From Xanthobacteraceae bacterium (GTDB lineage Bacteria; Pseudomonadota; Alphaproteobacteria; Rhizobiales; Xanthobacteraceae): a stretch of DNA of 64,000 nucleotides. Position 1 is the first letter of the stretch. Each line of letters starts with the position of its first letter. Positions 43,732-51,822 of the stretch are shown one piece after another. Below the pieces are notes generated by a model. The model did not search any database and had not been told where the DNA came from. It saw only the letters and a program-made list of their open reading frames with translations. A program made the translations under genes and the position numbers. Where the stretch lies: NCBI GenBank assembly GCA_023954195.1, contig JAMLIK010000001.1:1162628-1226627 (forward strand). The letters are read 5' to 3'.

Positions 43732-45018
43732 CTACCCCTTCGCCGGCAAAATCGTGCCCTCGACCTCGCCGAAGCCGACGCGGTAGCCGTCGCCCTGGCA
43801 CCAGCCGCGGATGACGAGCGAATCGCCGTCCTCGAAGAAGGTGCGCGTGACGCCGCCCGGCAGGTCGATCGGCTCGCTGCCGTTCCACGAGATTTCCAGG
43901 AGGCTGCCGCGCTGCTCCTTCTCGGGCCCGGAGATGGTCCCGGAGCCGAGCAGGTCGCCGACATTCATGGCGCAGCCCGATGAGGCGTGATGCACGAGTT
44001 GCTGCACCGGAGACCAGTACATGTACTTGAAATTGGTGCGGGCGATCCGGGCATAGTCCCTGGCCCCGTCGGCGCGCAGTTCGACGTCGAGGTCGAGGTC
44101 GTAATTGTTGGCGCCCTGCTGCTGCAAGTAAGGCAATGGCGCCGGATCCTGCGCCGGGCCATCGACACGGAACGGCTCCAGCGCCTCGCGCGTCACCACC
44201 CACGGGCTGATCGAGGTGCCGAACGCCTTGGCCTGGAACGGGCCGAGCGGCACGTATTCCCACTGCTGGATATCGCGCGCGCTCCAGTCGTTGAGTAGCA
44301 CGAAGCCGAAGATCATCTCGGCCGCCCGCGCCTCGGTCAGCATCTCGCCCATCCGCGACGCGCCGCCGACCACCGCGCCCATCTCCAGCTCGAAGTCGAG
44401 CCGCTTGCACGGGCCGAACGTCGGCGTCTCCGCCGTCGGCGGCTTCAGCTGGCCTTGCGGCCGAATGATCGGCGTGCCGCTGACCACCACCGTCGAGGCG
44501 CGGCCGTTATAGGCGATCGGAATATGCAGCCAGTTCGGCTGCAAGGCGTTGTCCTTGCCGCGGAACATGACGCCGACATTGGTGGCGTGCTCCTTCGACG
44601 AATAGAAATCGGTATAGCCCGCCACCGCGAACGGCATGTGCAGTTGCGCTTCCTTGCGCGGCAACAGCGCGCGCCGGCGCAGCGCGGCGTTGTCGCGCAA
44701 CGTCGCGTTGTCGTGACGCAGCAGTTCGCTGATGCGCGCCCGCGTCGCGGTCCATGTTTTCGGGCCGAGCGCCATGAAGGCGTTGAGGCCGCCTTGGGCG
44801 AACACGTCGTCCGCGCCGGTCTTCAGCAATCCTTCGGCCTCCAGCACCGCGAGATCGAGCACGAAATCGCCGATGGCGACGCCGACGCGCCGCGCGGCGC
44901 TGTCCGGCGTCGAGAACACGCCGTAAGGCAGGTTCTGAATCGGAAAATCCGAGTCAGGCGCAACATCGATGAAGGATTTCAACTTCGGATCGTTGGGGTG
45001 GGACAAATCGCTCTCCAC
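43732..45018 (-). CDS. fahA: Fumarylacetoacetase
   Basis: A 428-residue FAH-family hydrolase, the last step of tyrosine catabolism, giving fumarate and acetoacetate. The N-terminal SH3-like domain contains NLPYGVFSTPD and the catalytic C-terminal domain contains YTDFYSSKEHATNVG, the metal-binding DFELEMGAVVG and NDWSARDIQQWEYVPLGPF. The start is GTG (45018); no ATG is better placed. It lies between hpd and hmgA on the same strand. A maleylacetoacetate isomerase gene, needed before this step, is not seen here. Confidence 0.95.
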   Translation of the reverse strand: MESDLSHPNDPKLKSFIDVAPDSDFPIQNLPYGVFSTPDSAARRVGVAIGDFVLDLAVLEAEGLLKTGADDVFAQGGLNAFMALGPKTWTATRARISELLRHDNATLRDNAALRRRALLPRKEAQLHMPFAVAGYTDFYSSKEHATNVGVMFRGKDNALQPNWLHIPIAYNGRASTVVVSGTPIIRPQGQLKPPTAETPTFGPCKRLDFELEMGAVVGGASRMGEMLTEARAAEMIFGFVLLNDWSARDIQQWEYVPLGPFQAKAFGTSISPWVVTREALEPFRVDGPAQDPAPLPYLQQQGANNYDLDLDVELRADGARDYARIARTNFKYMYWSPVQQLVHHASSGCAMNVGDLLGSGTISGPEKEQRGSLLEISWNGSEPIDLPGGVTRTFFEDGDSLVIRGWCQGDGYRVGFGEVEGTILPAKG

Positions 45019-45026
45019 TTAAACAG

Positions 45027-45100
45027 ACGTCATGCCCGGACTTGATCCGGGCATCCATCATTCAAAAAGATGGATTGCCGGGTCAAGCCCGGCAATGACG
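45027..45100. repeat. Intergenic palindrome, family E
   Basis: CGTCATGCCCGGACTTGATCC and, inverted, GGGTCAAGCCCGGCAATGACG flank a GATGGATT / CATCCATC core. It separates hmgA from fahA and is of the GTCATGCCCGG type common in alphaproteobacteria. Confidence 0.8.
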
Positions 45101-45128
45101 CCATCCTTCAACTTCACCGGCGGATCGC

Positions 45129-46475
45129 CTACGGCTTGTTGGGATCAAACTTTTTTTCCAGCCCGTTCCAGCAGTCGGCGTAATTGTCCTGCAAGGTGCC
45201 GCAGGTCGCCGCGTGCTTGGTGACGCGCTGAGGGAAGCGGGTTTCGAACATGAAGGCCATGGTGCCAGTCAGCTTCACCGGCTTCAATTCGCCGTTGGAC
45301 GCATGATCGAACGCCTCGCGGTCCGGGCCGTGCGGCAGCATCATGTTGTGCAGGCTGATGCCGCCCGGCACGAAGCCCTGCGGCTTGGCGTCATAGACGC
45401 CGTAGATCAGTCCCATGAACTCGCTCATGATGTTCATATGATACCACGGCGGCCGGAAGGTGTTGTCCGCGACCATCCAGCGCTCGGGGAAGATGACGAA
45501 ATCGATGTTGGCGGTGCCGGCGGTCTCCGACGGCGAGGTCAGGACCGTGAAGATCGACGGATCGGGATGATCGAAGCCGATGGCCCCGATCGGCGAGAAG
45601 GTGCGCAGATCGTATTTGTACGGCGCGTAATTGCCGTGCCATGCCACCACGTCGATCGGCGAATGCGGCAGCTTGGTCATATAGAGCGCGCCGCCCCACT
45701 TCACGTAGAGTTCGGTCGGCGTGTCCTTGTCCTCATAGGCCGCGACCGGGGTGAGGAAGTCGCGCGAATTGGCGAGGCAGTTGGCGCCGATCGGCCCGCG
45801 CTCCGGCAGCGTGAAGGCGCCGCCGTAATTTTCACAGAGATAGCCGCGCGCCGGCCCGTTCGGAATCTCGACGCGGAATTTGACGCCGCGCGGAATCACC
45901 GCGATCTCGCCGGGCTCGATGTCGATGCGGCCGAATTCGGTGATGAAGCGCAAGCTCCCCTGCTGCGCCACGAACATCATCTCGCCGTCGGCATTGTAGA
46001 AATGCTGGTCCACCATCGACTTGGTGATGAGATAGACATGCGCCGCCATGCCGGCCTGGGTGTTGGCGTCGCCCGCCGTGGTCATGGTCTGCACGCCCTG
46101 CACGAAGGTCAATTCCTCCTTCGGCATCGGCGCCGGATCCCAGCGCAATTGCGAGATCGGCATGTCGTCCTCGAAGCACGGCGCGGTGCGCCACAGCATC
46201 GGGTCGATCTTGGTGAAGCGGCCGGAGTGCTTCACCGAGGGGCGGATGCGGTAGAGCCACGAGCGCTCGTTCGAGCCGCGCGGCGCGGTGAACGGCGAGC
46301 CCGACAATTGCTCGGCATAAAGGCCGTAGGCGCAGCGTTGCGGCGAGTTGCGGCCGATCGGCAACGCGCCGGGCAGCGCCTCGGTTTCGAACGAGTTGCC
46401 GAATCCGGACATGTAGCCCGGCGTCACGCCGGCGCTTCCCTGTTTCAGACTGCTGGGCGCGGTGTTGATGTTCAT
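45129..46475 (-). CDS. hmgA: Homogentisate 1,2-dioxygenase
   Basis: A 448-residue cupin dioxygenase that opens homogentisate to maleylacetoacetate. Iron-site residues are visible in [18 protein letters not shown] (His and Glu) and in [15 protein letters not shown] (the second His). The N-terminal block [19 protein letters not shown] is diagnostic. The length is typical (430-450 residues). It is upstream of fahA in the same direction, with a family E palindrome between them that may separate their transcripts. Confidence 0.96.
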   Translation of the reverse strand: MNINTAPSSLKQGSAGVTPGYMSGFGNSFETEALPGALPIGRNSPQRCAYGLYAEQLSGSPFTAPRGSNERSWLYRIRPSVKHSGRFTKIDPMLWRTAPCFEDDMPISQLRWDPAPMPKEELTFVQGVQTMTTAGDANTQAGMAAHVYLITKSMVDQHFYNADGEMMFVAQQGSLRFITEFGRIDIEPGEIAVIPRGVKFRVEIPNGPARGYLCENYGGAFTLPERGPIGANCLANSRDFLTPVAAYEDKDTPTELYVKWGGALYMTKLPHSPIDVVAWHGNYAPYKYDLRTFSPIGAIGFDHPDPSIFTVLTSPSETAGTANIDFVIFPERWMVADNTFRPPWYHMNIMSEFMGLIYGVYDAKPQGFVPGGISLHNMMLPHGPDREAFDHASNGELKPVKLTGTMAFMFETRFPQRVTKHAATCGTLQDNYADCWNGLEKKFDPNKP

Positions 46476-46519
46476 TGGATTCTCCCATCGAACTCAAGCG
46501 CAATGTGATGCGTCAAATT

Positions 46520-46602
46520 CGTCATTGCGAGCGAAGCGAAGCAATCCAGTTCTTTCTTCGTGGCGCTGGATTGCTTCGTCGCTGCGCTCCTCGCAATGAC
46601 GG
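46520..46602. repeat. Dispersed palindrome, family B copy 2
   Basis: CGTCATTGCGAGCGAAGCGA, then GCAATCCAG, and the inverted CTGGATTGCTTCGTCGC with GCTCCTCGCAATGACGG. It is the complete form of the family, located between hmgA and the MBL-fold gene. Confidence 0.85.
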
Positions 46603-46625
46603 CGTTACGTCGTCACTCCAAATCG

Positions 46626-47588
46626 TCAACCTTGCAGCGCGGCCCACATCTCGCGGTCGCGCTTGTCGGTCCAGATCACCGGATCGTCGATGCCCGACGC
46701 CTCGTCGAAGGCGCGCGAGACGTTGAACGGCAGGCAATGCTCGTAGATGGCGAAGGAGGAAAACTTCGGATCCATCACCTCGCGGGTCGCCGCCATGGTC
46801 TCCTTCAGGGTGCGTCCCTTGGCGACCGAGAGTTCCGCCGCGCCATACAGGGTCGAGACGAAATCGCGGGTCATGGCGATGGCCTCGCGGGTGGTCTCAA
46901 GACCTTTCAGCGCGTCGCCGCGGCCGGGCGCGATCGCCTTCGGGTTGAACTCGCGGATCTCGTTCAGCGTCATCGGCCATTCGCGCAGATAGGCGTCGCC
47001 GCAATAGCAGGCCGAGTGGTATTCGATCAGGTCGCCGGAGAACATCACCTCGGCATCGGGCACCCAGGCAACGATATCGCCGGAGGTGTGGCCAGCGCCG
47101 AGCTGCATCAGCCGCACCTCGCGCTTGCCGAGCCAGATCGACATCTCGCCCTCGAACGTCAAGGTCGGCCAGGTCAGGCCGGGAATGCTGGCGGCGTCCT
47201 GGAACAGCCGCGGGAAGCGGCCGTATTCGGAATCCCAGTCCTGCTGGCCGCGCTCGGCGACCAGACGATGGGTCTCCTGCGAGGCGATGATGGCTTCCGC
47301 GCGATAGGCCGACGCGCCCAGCACGCGCACCGCATGATAGTGCGACAGGACGACATATTTGATCGGCTTGTCGGTGACGGTTTTCACGCGCTCGATCACC
47401 TTGCCCGCCATCGCCGGCGTCGCCTGGGCGTCGAACACGATGCAGCCGTCGTCGCCGACGATCACCGCGGAGTTGGGGTCACCCTCGGCGGTGAAGGCGT
47501 ACAGATCGGTGCCGATCTCGGAGAAGGTGACTTTCTTTTCGGCAAGATCGGTCGTGGAGGCGAAACCCTTCGCGGGGGTGGTGGTCAT
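46626..47588 (-). CDS. Metallo-beta-lactamase-fold hydrolase with altered metal motif
   Basis: A 320-residue MBL-fold protein in the homogentisate cluster. The usual HxHxDH motif is SHYHAVRVLG here (His83, His85, then Val87 and Arg88), so the aspartate and third histidine are absent. The later LGAGHTSGDIV and MFSGDLIEY blocks are retained. A single-metal site or non-hydrolytic role is possible. The change may be a subfamily trait rather than a recent mutation. It is linked to hmgA, the DUF2783 gene and the hydroxylase on one strand, so a role in aromatic degradation (lactone or thioester cleavage) is inferred. Confidence 0.85.
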   Translation of the reverse strand: MTTTPAKGFASTTDLAEKKVTFSEIGTDLYAFTAEGDPNSAVIVGDDGCIVFDAQATPAMAGKVIERVKTVTDKPIKYVVLSHYHAVRVLGASAYRAEAIIASQETHRLVAERGQQDWDSEYGRFPRLFQDAASIPGLTWPTLTFEGEMSIWLGKREVRLMQLGAGHTSGDIVAWVPDAEVMFSGDLIEYHSACYCGDAYLREWPMTLNEIREFNPKAIAPGRGDALKGLETTREAIAMTRDFVSTLYGAAELSVAKGRTLKETMAATREVMDPKFSSFAIYEHCLPFNVSRAFDEASGIDDPVIWTDKRDREMWAALQG

Positions 47589-47656
47589 TCGTTAAAGCTC
47601 TCTCGTTCGGTTTTGATACAATTTTATCAGTTCGTCACCGCAATGACGGCGGCAAG

Positions 47657-47872
47657 TCATTCACACCGGCTCACGTCGGCGAGAATGCGCCGCTTGCCGA
47701 GTTTAACAGCCTCGCGCAGCACTTCGATATCGCCGATGTGGTTGGCGAGGATCAGCACCAGCGCGGCGTCGAACGCCGTGCTCTGCTCGTCGTCAAGGCC
47801 GCGATGCGCTTCGACGATGAGGCGGAAGGCATCGTCGGGCTTGGCGAAACGGGAATCGGTCGACAGTGGCAT
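47657..47872 (-). CDS. DUF2783 small protein
   Basis: A 71-residue acidic protein matching the DUF2783 pattern: DDAFRLIVEAHRGLDDEQS near residue 13 and LVLILANHIGDIEVLREAV near residue 38. The family is of unknown function and regularly sits next to aromatic hydroxylase genes. It ends 68 bases before the MBL gene and begins 9 bases after the hydroxylase gene, so the two are coupled. Confidence 0.8.
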   Translation of the reverse strand: MPLSTDSRFAKPDDAFRLIVEAHRGLDDEQSTAFDAALVLILANHIGDIEVLREAVKLGKRRILADVSRCE

Positions 47873-47881
47873 GGCGTCCTC

Positions 47882-49495
47882 TCAGCTGGCCGCGCAGGCG
47901 CGGTTCACCGCAGCCTCGACAGCGGCGCGGGTCGGAGTGCGGAACCGGGCGGCGACATAGCCGTCGGGCCGCAGCAGATAGGCGGTGCCGGGCTGTGCGT
48001 CGTAACGCGCCTGCGCCGCGCCGGTTGCATCGATCAGGCCGCCGTCGCCGCCGATGCGGATCGCCTTGACCTGCTCCGGCATCGTCTCGCCGCCGCCATT
48101 GGCGAACTGCACCAGGGTAAAGGTCTTGCCGAGCGCGGTGAACGCCTCGGTGAGGAAGGTCTCGCCGCCCTCGCGCGTCTTCAGCGGCGCGTCGGGAATC
48201 GACATGCCCGGCGGCGGGCCGCCGTTCCATGAATCGGCGTCGGGCGTCGACAGCGGCGTCTCGTAGCGCGACGGCGTCGACAGCCGGCCGCCGTTGACCA
48301 TGCGCTTGCCGAACTCGGTTTCCTTGGCCAGCGACAGCACCGCCTGGCGCAGCCGCGCCTCCTGCTTGGTCACCGGCGCCATGAAATCGGTCGCGCGAGT
48401 GGATTCGCGGATGTTCTCGTCGGCGGCGAGGCTGCGCTCGGTGTGGTAGCTCTCCAGCAGCGCCTCGGGGGACGTGCCGCGCAACACGCGCGCGAGCTTC
48501 CATGCCAGATTCTCCGCGTCCTCAAGGCCGGAATTGGCACCGCGCGCGCCGAACGGCGACACCTGATGCGCGGCATCGCCAACAAACAGCACGCGGCCGT
48601 GGATGAAACGATCCATCCGCCGGCACTGGAACTTGTAGATCGAGATCCATTCGAAATCGAACTTGTCGTGCCCCAGCATCCGGGCGATGCGCGGCCGCAC
48701 GTTCTCGGGGCGGCGCTCCACCGCCGCATCGTGCGCGGGGCTGAGTTGCAGGTCGATGCGCCAAACGTCGTCGGGCTGGCGATGCAGCAGCGCCGAGCGG
48801 CCGGCATGGAACGGCGGATCGAACCAGAACCAGCGTTCGGTGGGAAATTCCGCGGTCATTTTCACGTCGGCGATCAGGAACTGGTCCTCGAACACCTGGC
48901 CGTGGAAATCGGCGCCGACCATGCCGCGCAGCGACGAGCGCGCGCCGTCCGCCGCCACCGCGTAATCGGCGATGAGGCGATAGGGGCCGTCCGGCGTCTC
49001 GACGGTGAGCAGCACATGGTCGTTGCGCTGCTCCAGCGCCGTCACCTTGTTGCGCCAGCGCAGATCGACCGCCGGCAGGTCGCGGATCAGATCGACCAGG
49101 TAGGCTTCGGCGTAATATTGCTGAAGGTTGATGAAGGCCGGCATCCGGTGACCGTCTTCCGGCAGCAGGTTGAACTGATAGAGCTGCTGGTCGCCGTGGA
49201 AGATCTTGCCGACGTTCCATACCACGCCCTTCTCGACCATGCGGTGGCCGACGCCGAGGCGGTCCCAGTATTCCAGCGCGCGCTTGGAAAAGCAGATGGC
49301 GCGCGAACCCTCGCCGATGCGGTCGGCATCGTCGAGCAGCACCACCTTCTGGCCGCGCTGCGCCAGATCGATCGCCAGCGAGAGCCCGACCGGCCCCGCG
49401 CCGACCACCACCACCGGATGGCGCGCGGCGTCCGTGGCCGCGCGATCCTGATCGGGATGGCGGCGATAGCCGAATTGCATCGTGAATTGCGTCAT
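47882..49495 (-). CDS. FAD-dependent aromatic hydroxylase (class A monooxygenase)
   Basis: A 537-residue flavoprotein monooxygenase of the MhpA/PHBH type. The FAD Rossmann motif VVVVGAGPVGLSLAIDLA is near residue 27, a DG motif (AADGARSSLRG) is near residue 180, and the second FAD motif GRVLFVGDAAHQVSPFGARG is near residue 300. A thioredoxin-like C-terminal domain of about 130 residues follows. It hydroxylates a phenolic acid using NAD(P)H and O2. Because the cluster breaks down homogentisate, 3-hydroxyphenylacetate 6-hydroxylation is a plausible reaction, but this is inference. A MarR gene is divergent. Confidence 0.85.
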   Translation of the reverse strand: MTQFTMQFGYRRHPDQDRAATDAARHPVVVVGAGPVGLSLAIDLAQRGQKVVLLDDADRIGEGSRAICFSKRALEYWDRLGVGHRMVEKGVVWNVGKIFHGDQQLYQFNLLPEDGHRMPAFINLQQYYAEAYLVDLIRDLPAVDLRWRNKVTALEQRNDHVLLTVETPDGPYRLIADYAVAADGARSSLRGMVGADFHGQVFEDQFLIADVKMTAEFPTERWFWFDPPFHAGRSALLHRQPDDVWRIDLQLSPAHDAAVERRPENVRPRIARMLGHDKFDFEWISIYKFQCRRMDRFIHGRVLFVGDAAHQVSPFGARGANSGLEDAENLAWKLARVLRGTSPEALLESYHTERSLAADENIRESTRATDFMAPVTKQEARLRQAVLSLAKETEFGKRMVNGGRLSTPSRYETPLSTPDADSWNGGPPPGMSIPDAPLKTREGGETFLTEAFTALGKTFTLVQFANGGGETMPEQVKAIRIGGDGGLIDATGAAQARYDAQPGTAYLLRPDGYVAARFRTPTRAAVEAAVNRACAAS

Positions 49496-49608
49496 GCCGG
49501 TTGGTATCCGTCCTCGACGCCAATCCGTCGGGCGCCAGCGCCGAAACGGCCGCCTGACCCGACGAGGCAGAATTGCCCGAATTGGCTGTTGCCTCGATCC
49601 CAGTCGCG

Positions 49609-49632
49609 AGATAGTCTCACTTGCAACTATCT
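49609..49632. promoter_or_regulatory. Dyad between hydroxylase and marR, probable MarR operator
   Basis: AGATAGT-N10-ACTATCT with an inner TTGCAA, in the divergent gap between the hydroxylase (start 49495) and marR (start 49679). The spacing and symmetry fit a MarR-family operator that would control both genes. Confidence 0.65.
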
Positions 49633-49678
49633 AAGCGCCTTGCCGCCGCCTTCGTCAACTGAAACTTTGGGAAATCCC

Positions 49679-50155
49679 GTGGCCAAGCTCGACCTGTTCA
49701 AGTTCGTGCCGTTCCGGCTGAACCGGCTCGGCGCCGAGGTCTCCGCGGCCTTGTCGAACGAATACCGCGCCCGCTACGGCCTCGACATTCCGGAATGGCG
49801 GGTGATGGCGACGCTCGGCCTCCGCGACGAGGCGTGCAGCGCGCAATACATCGCCCAATGCACCCGCACCCACAAATCGACCATCAGCCGCGCGGTGACC
49901 GCGCTGCTGGAGCGCGCCCTGATCGCACGCGTCGAAAATGCCGACGACCGCCGAGAGTTCCGCCTCGCGCTGACCGACCAGGGCCGCGCGCTGTACGAGG
50001 AATTGATACCGGGCCTGTTGCGCCGCGAACAGGAAATTCTCGGCTGCCTGACGCCGCAGGAGCGCAAGGAGTTCGCGCGGCTGCTCGGCAAGCTTGAGGA
50101 CAGCCTCGATCTGGTCCGGGCACCGCGCCCGATGAGCGAGATCGAGGTCTGTTAG
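49679..50155 (+). CDS. MarR-family regulator of the homogentisate-linked operon
   Basis: A 158-residue winged-helix MarR protein: PEWRVMATLGLRDEACSAQ, recognition helix HKSTISRAVTALLERAL near residue 65, and wing VENADDRREFRLALTDQGR. The start is GTG 49679; the open frame upstream is the shadow of the hydroxylase gene. It probably represses the hydroxylase-DUF2783-MBL-hmgA operon and itself through the dyad at 49609. Confidence 0.88.
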   Translation: MAKLDLFKFVPFRLNRLGAEVSAALSNEYRARYGLDIPEWRVMATLGLRDEACSAQYIAQCTRTHKSTISRAVTALLERALIARVENADDRREFRLALTDQGRALYEELIPGLLRREQEILGCLTPQERKEFARLLGKLEDSLDLVRAPRPMSEIEVC

Positions 50156-50160
50156 AGCAG

Positions 50161-50239
50161 GATCCCGAAAAGTGGAAACCGGTTTTCGGAAAAGATCATG
50201 CTCAACCAAAAAGATAAACGAGGAGTCTGATTCAGCGCA
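50161..50239. repeat. Dispersed repeat, family D copy 2
   Basis: GATCCCGAAAAGTGGAAACC, continuing GGTTTTCGG, GATCATGCTCAACC and AAAAAGATAAACGAGGAGTCTGA. It is near-identical to 22051-22120 and lies between the convergent marR and MFS genes. Confidence 0.8.
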
Positions 50240-50265
50240 GTGGAGTCAGACTCCAGGCGGCCGCC

Positions 50266-51513
50266 TCACCCCATGCTGGGCGCCAGCCTCATGCGCGCCC
50301 GCGCCCGCAGCAGCAGCGCGATCACGATCATCACGTTAAGGGCGTTCCACGCCATGCCGTTGAGGAATGCGGCGGCGTAGGAGCCGGTGGCGTCGAAAAT
50401 CACCCCGGAGATCCAGCCGCCGAGCGACATGCCGACGACCGACGCCATGATGACGATGCCGACGCGGGTGGCGGCCTCCCGCGCCGGCATCGATTCACGC
50501 ACGATGATGGCGTAGCTCGGCACGATGCCGCCCTGGAACAGGCCGAACAGCGCCGAGATCACGAACAGCGACGTCAGGCTGTCGAAGAACAGGAACAGCG
50601 TCAGCGCCACGCCCTGCGCGACCGAGCCGAGTAACAGCGTCCGCAGGCCGCCGATGCGGTCGGCGAGAAAGCCGGAGCCGATCCGGCTGATGATGCCGAA
50701 GCCGAGCATCAGCGACAGCATTTCCGCGCCGCGCGCCGCGCCATAGCCGAGATCGCCGCAGTAGGCGACGATATGCACCTGCGGCATCGACATCGCCACG
50801 CAGCAGGAGACGGCGGCGATGCCGAGGATCGCGGTCAGCGCGTTGTTGCTGAGCCGCAGGTCGATCCGCGGCGGCGGCGCGTCGACATGGGCTTGCCGGG
50901 TCGCGCCGCCCATCTGGCTGCGCAGCACCAGGGTCGCCAGCGTCATGGCGACGGAAACGAAGATGCCGACCGCGATATGGGTCGGCCGCCAGCCATATGA
51001 CTGCATGCCCCAGTTTAGGATCGGCGGCCAGATCGCGCCGCCGACATAGTTGCCGCTGGCGGAAATGGTGACGGCGAGGCCGCGATAGCGGTCGAACCAG
51101 TGCGAGGCTTCGGTCATCAACGGCCCGAACGTCGCCGACGAGCCGAGGCCGATGACGAGATGCAGCAGGATCACCTGCCACAGCGCCGTGGTGAAGCCGA
51201 TGCCGATGTAGCCCAGCCCCATCGCCACGATGCCGCTGGCGATGGCGGCGACGATGCCGAAGCGGTCCATGATCTTGCCGGTCACCACCCCGCCCGCGCC
51301 GAAACCGAGCATGACCATGGTGAAAGCCAGCGAGGCCCCGCCGCGTGACGCGCCAAACTCCGCCTGCACCACCGGCAGGGCCACCACCACCGACCACATG
51401 CCGACGCTGCCGATCGAGCCGATCAGCACGGCGATCGCCAGCCTGATCCATGCCTTGCGGGAATCGGGGACGAATTTGCTCGAATCGAGCGCCGAACCGG
51501 AATTGTGTGCCAT
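50266..51513 (-). CDS. MFS transporter
   Basis: A 415-residue integral membrane protein with about twelve hydrophobic segments and the MFS motif A region GKIMDRFGIVAAIASG near residue 70. The oxalate/formate- or monocarboxylate-porter-like pattern includes HWFDRYRGLAVTISASGNYVG. The start ATG 51513 (MAHNSGSALDS) is chosen over the upstream MSRRSC. It is a single gene at the edge of the aromatic cluster, so uptake of an organic acid is likely. The substrate is not evident. Confidence 0.85.
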   Translation of the reverse strand: MAHNSGSALDSSKFVPDSRKAWIRLAIAVLIGSIGSVGMWSVVVALPVVQAEFGASRGGASLAFTMVMLGFGAGGVVTGKIMDRFGIVAAIASGIVAMGLGYIGIGFTTALWQVILLHLVIGLGSSATFGPLMTEASHWFDRYRGLAVTISASGNYVGGAIWPPILNWGMQSYGWRPTHIAVGIFVSVAMTLATLVLRSQMGGATRQAHVDAPPPRIDLRLSNNALTAILGIAAVSCCVAMSMPQVHIVAYCGDLGYGAARGAEMLSLMLGFGIISRIGSGFLADRIGGLRTLLLGSVAQGVALTLFLFFDSLTSLFVISALFGLFQGGIVPSYAIIVRESMPAREAATRVGIVIMASVVGMSLGGWISGVIFDATGSYAAAFLNGMAWNALNVMIVIALLLRARARMRLAPSMG

Positions 51514-51639
51514 GGCGCAACTTCGTCGGCTCACGCGCCCCGGTCAAGCAATTCGCCGCGCATTCGAGGCATGCGCCCCCCTCACCGGGACGAAGCAGGA
51601 ACGGGCGCTCGCGCCGCCGCCACCCCGCCGCACGGGGCA

Positions 51640-51658
51640 TTAACGCTTTGCTAACCAT
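51640..51658 (+). promoter_or_regulatory. CtrA box upstream of flhA
   Basis: TTAA-CGCTTTG-CTAACCAT is a TTAA-N7-(T/C)TAA site with the CtrA half-site CTAACCAT, about 165 bases before the flhA start. The match to the CtrA consensus has one mismatch. Confidence 0.55.
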
Positions 51659-51822
51659 AAGCCGGGCAAATTTTGCCGAGTAGAGCCGCGTGTCGTGATT
51701 GCGCAACCGGGGGACGGCCCGTGGATGCCAGTGCGGTGCCTCGCTTTCGAACCGGCGGCCCGGCCGCCGCCGCACAGACGTTTGCCGCGCGCGGGCGGCA
51801 GGCGAGAGGGGACGCCGCGACG

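Noticed and set aside
45027..45100. A Rho-independent terminator between hmgA and fahA
   Set aside because: The stem is strong but no T-run follows on either strand, and the sequence is a common dispersed palindrome. It may still attenuate transcription.
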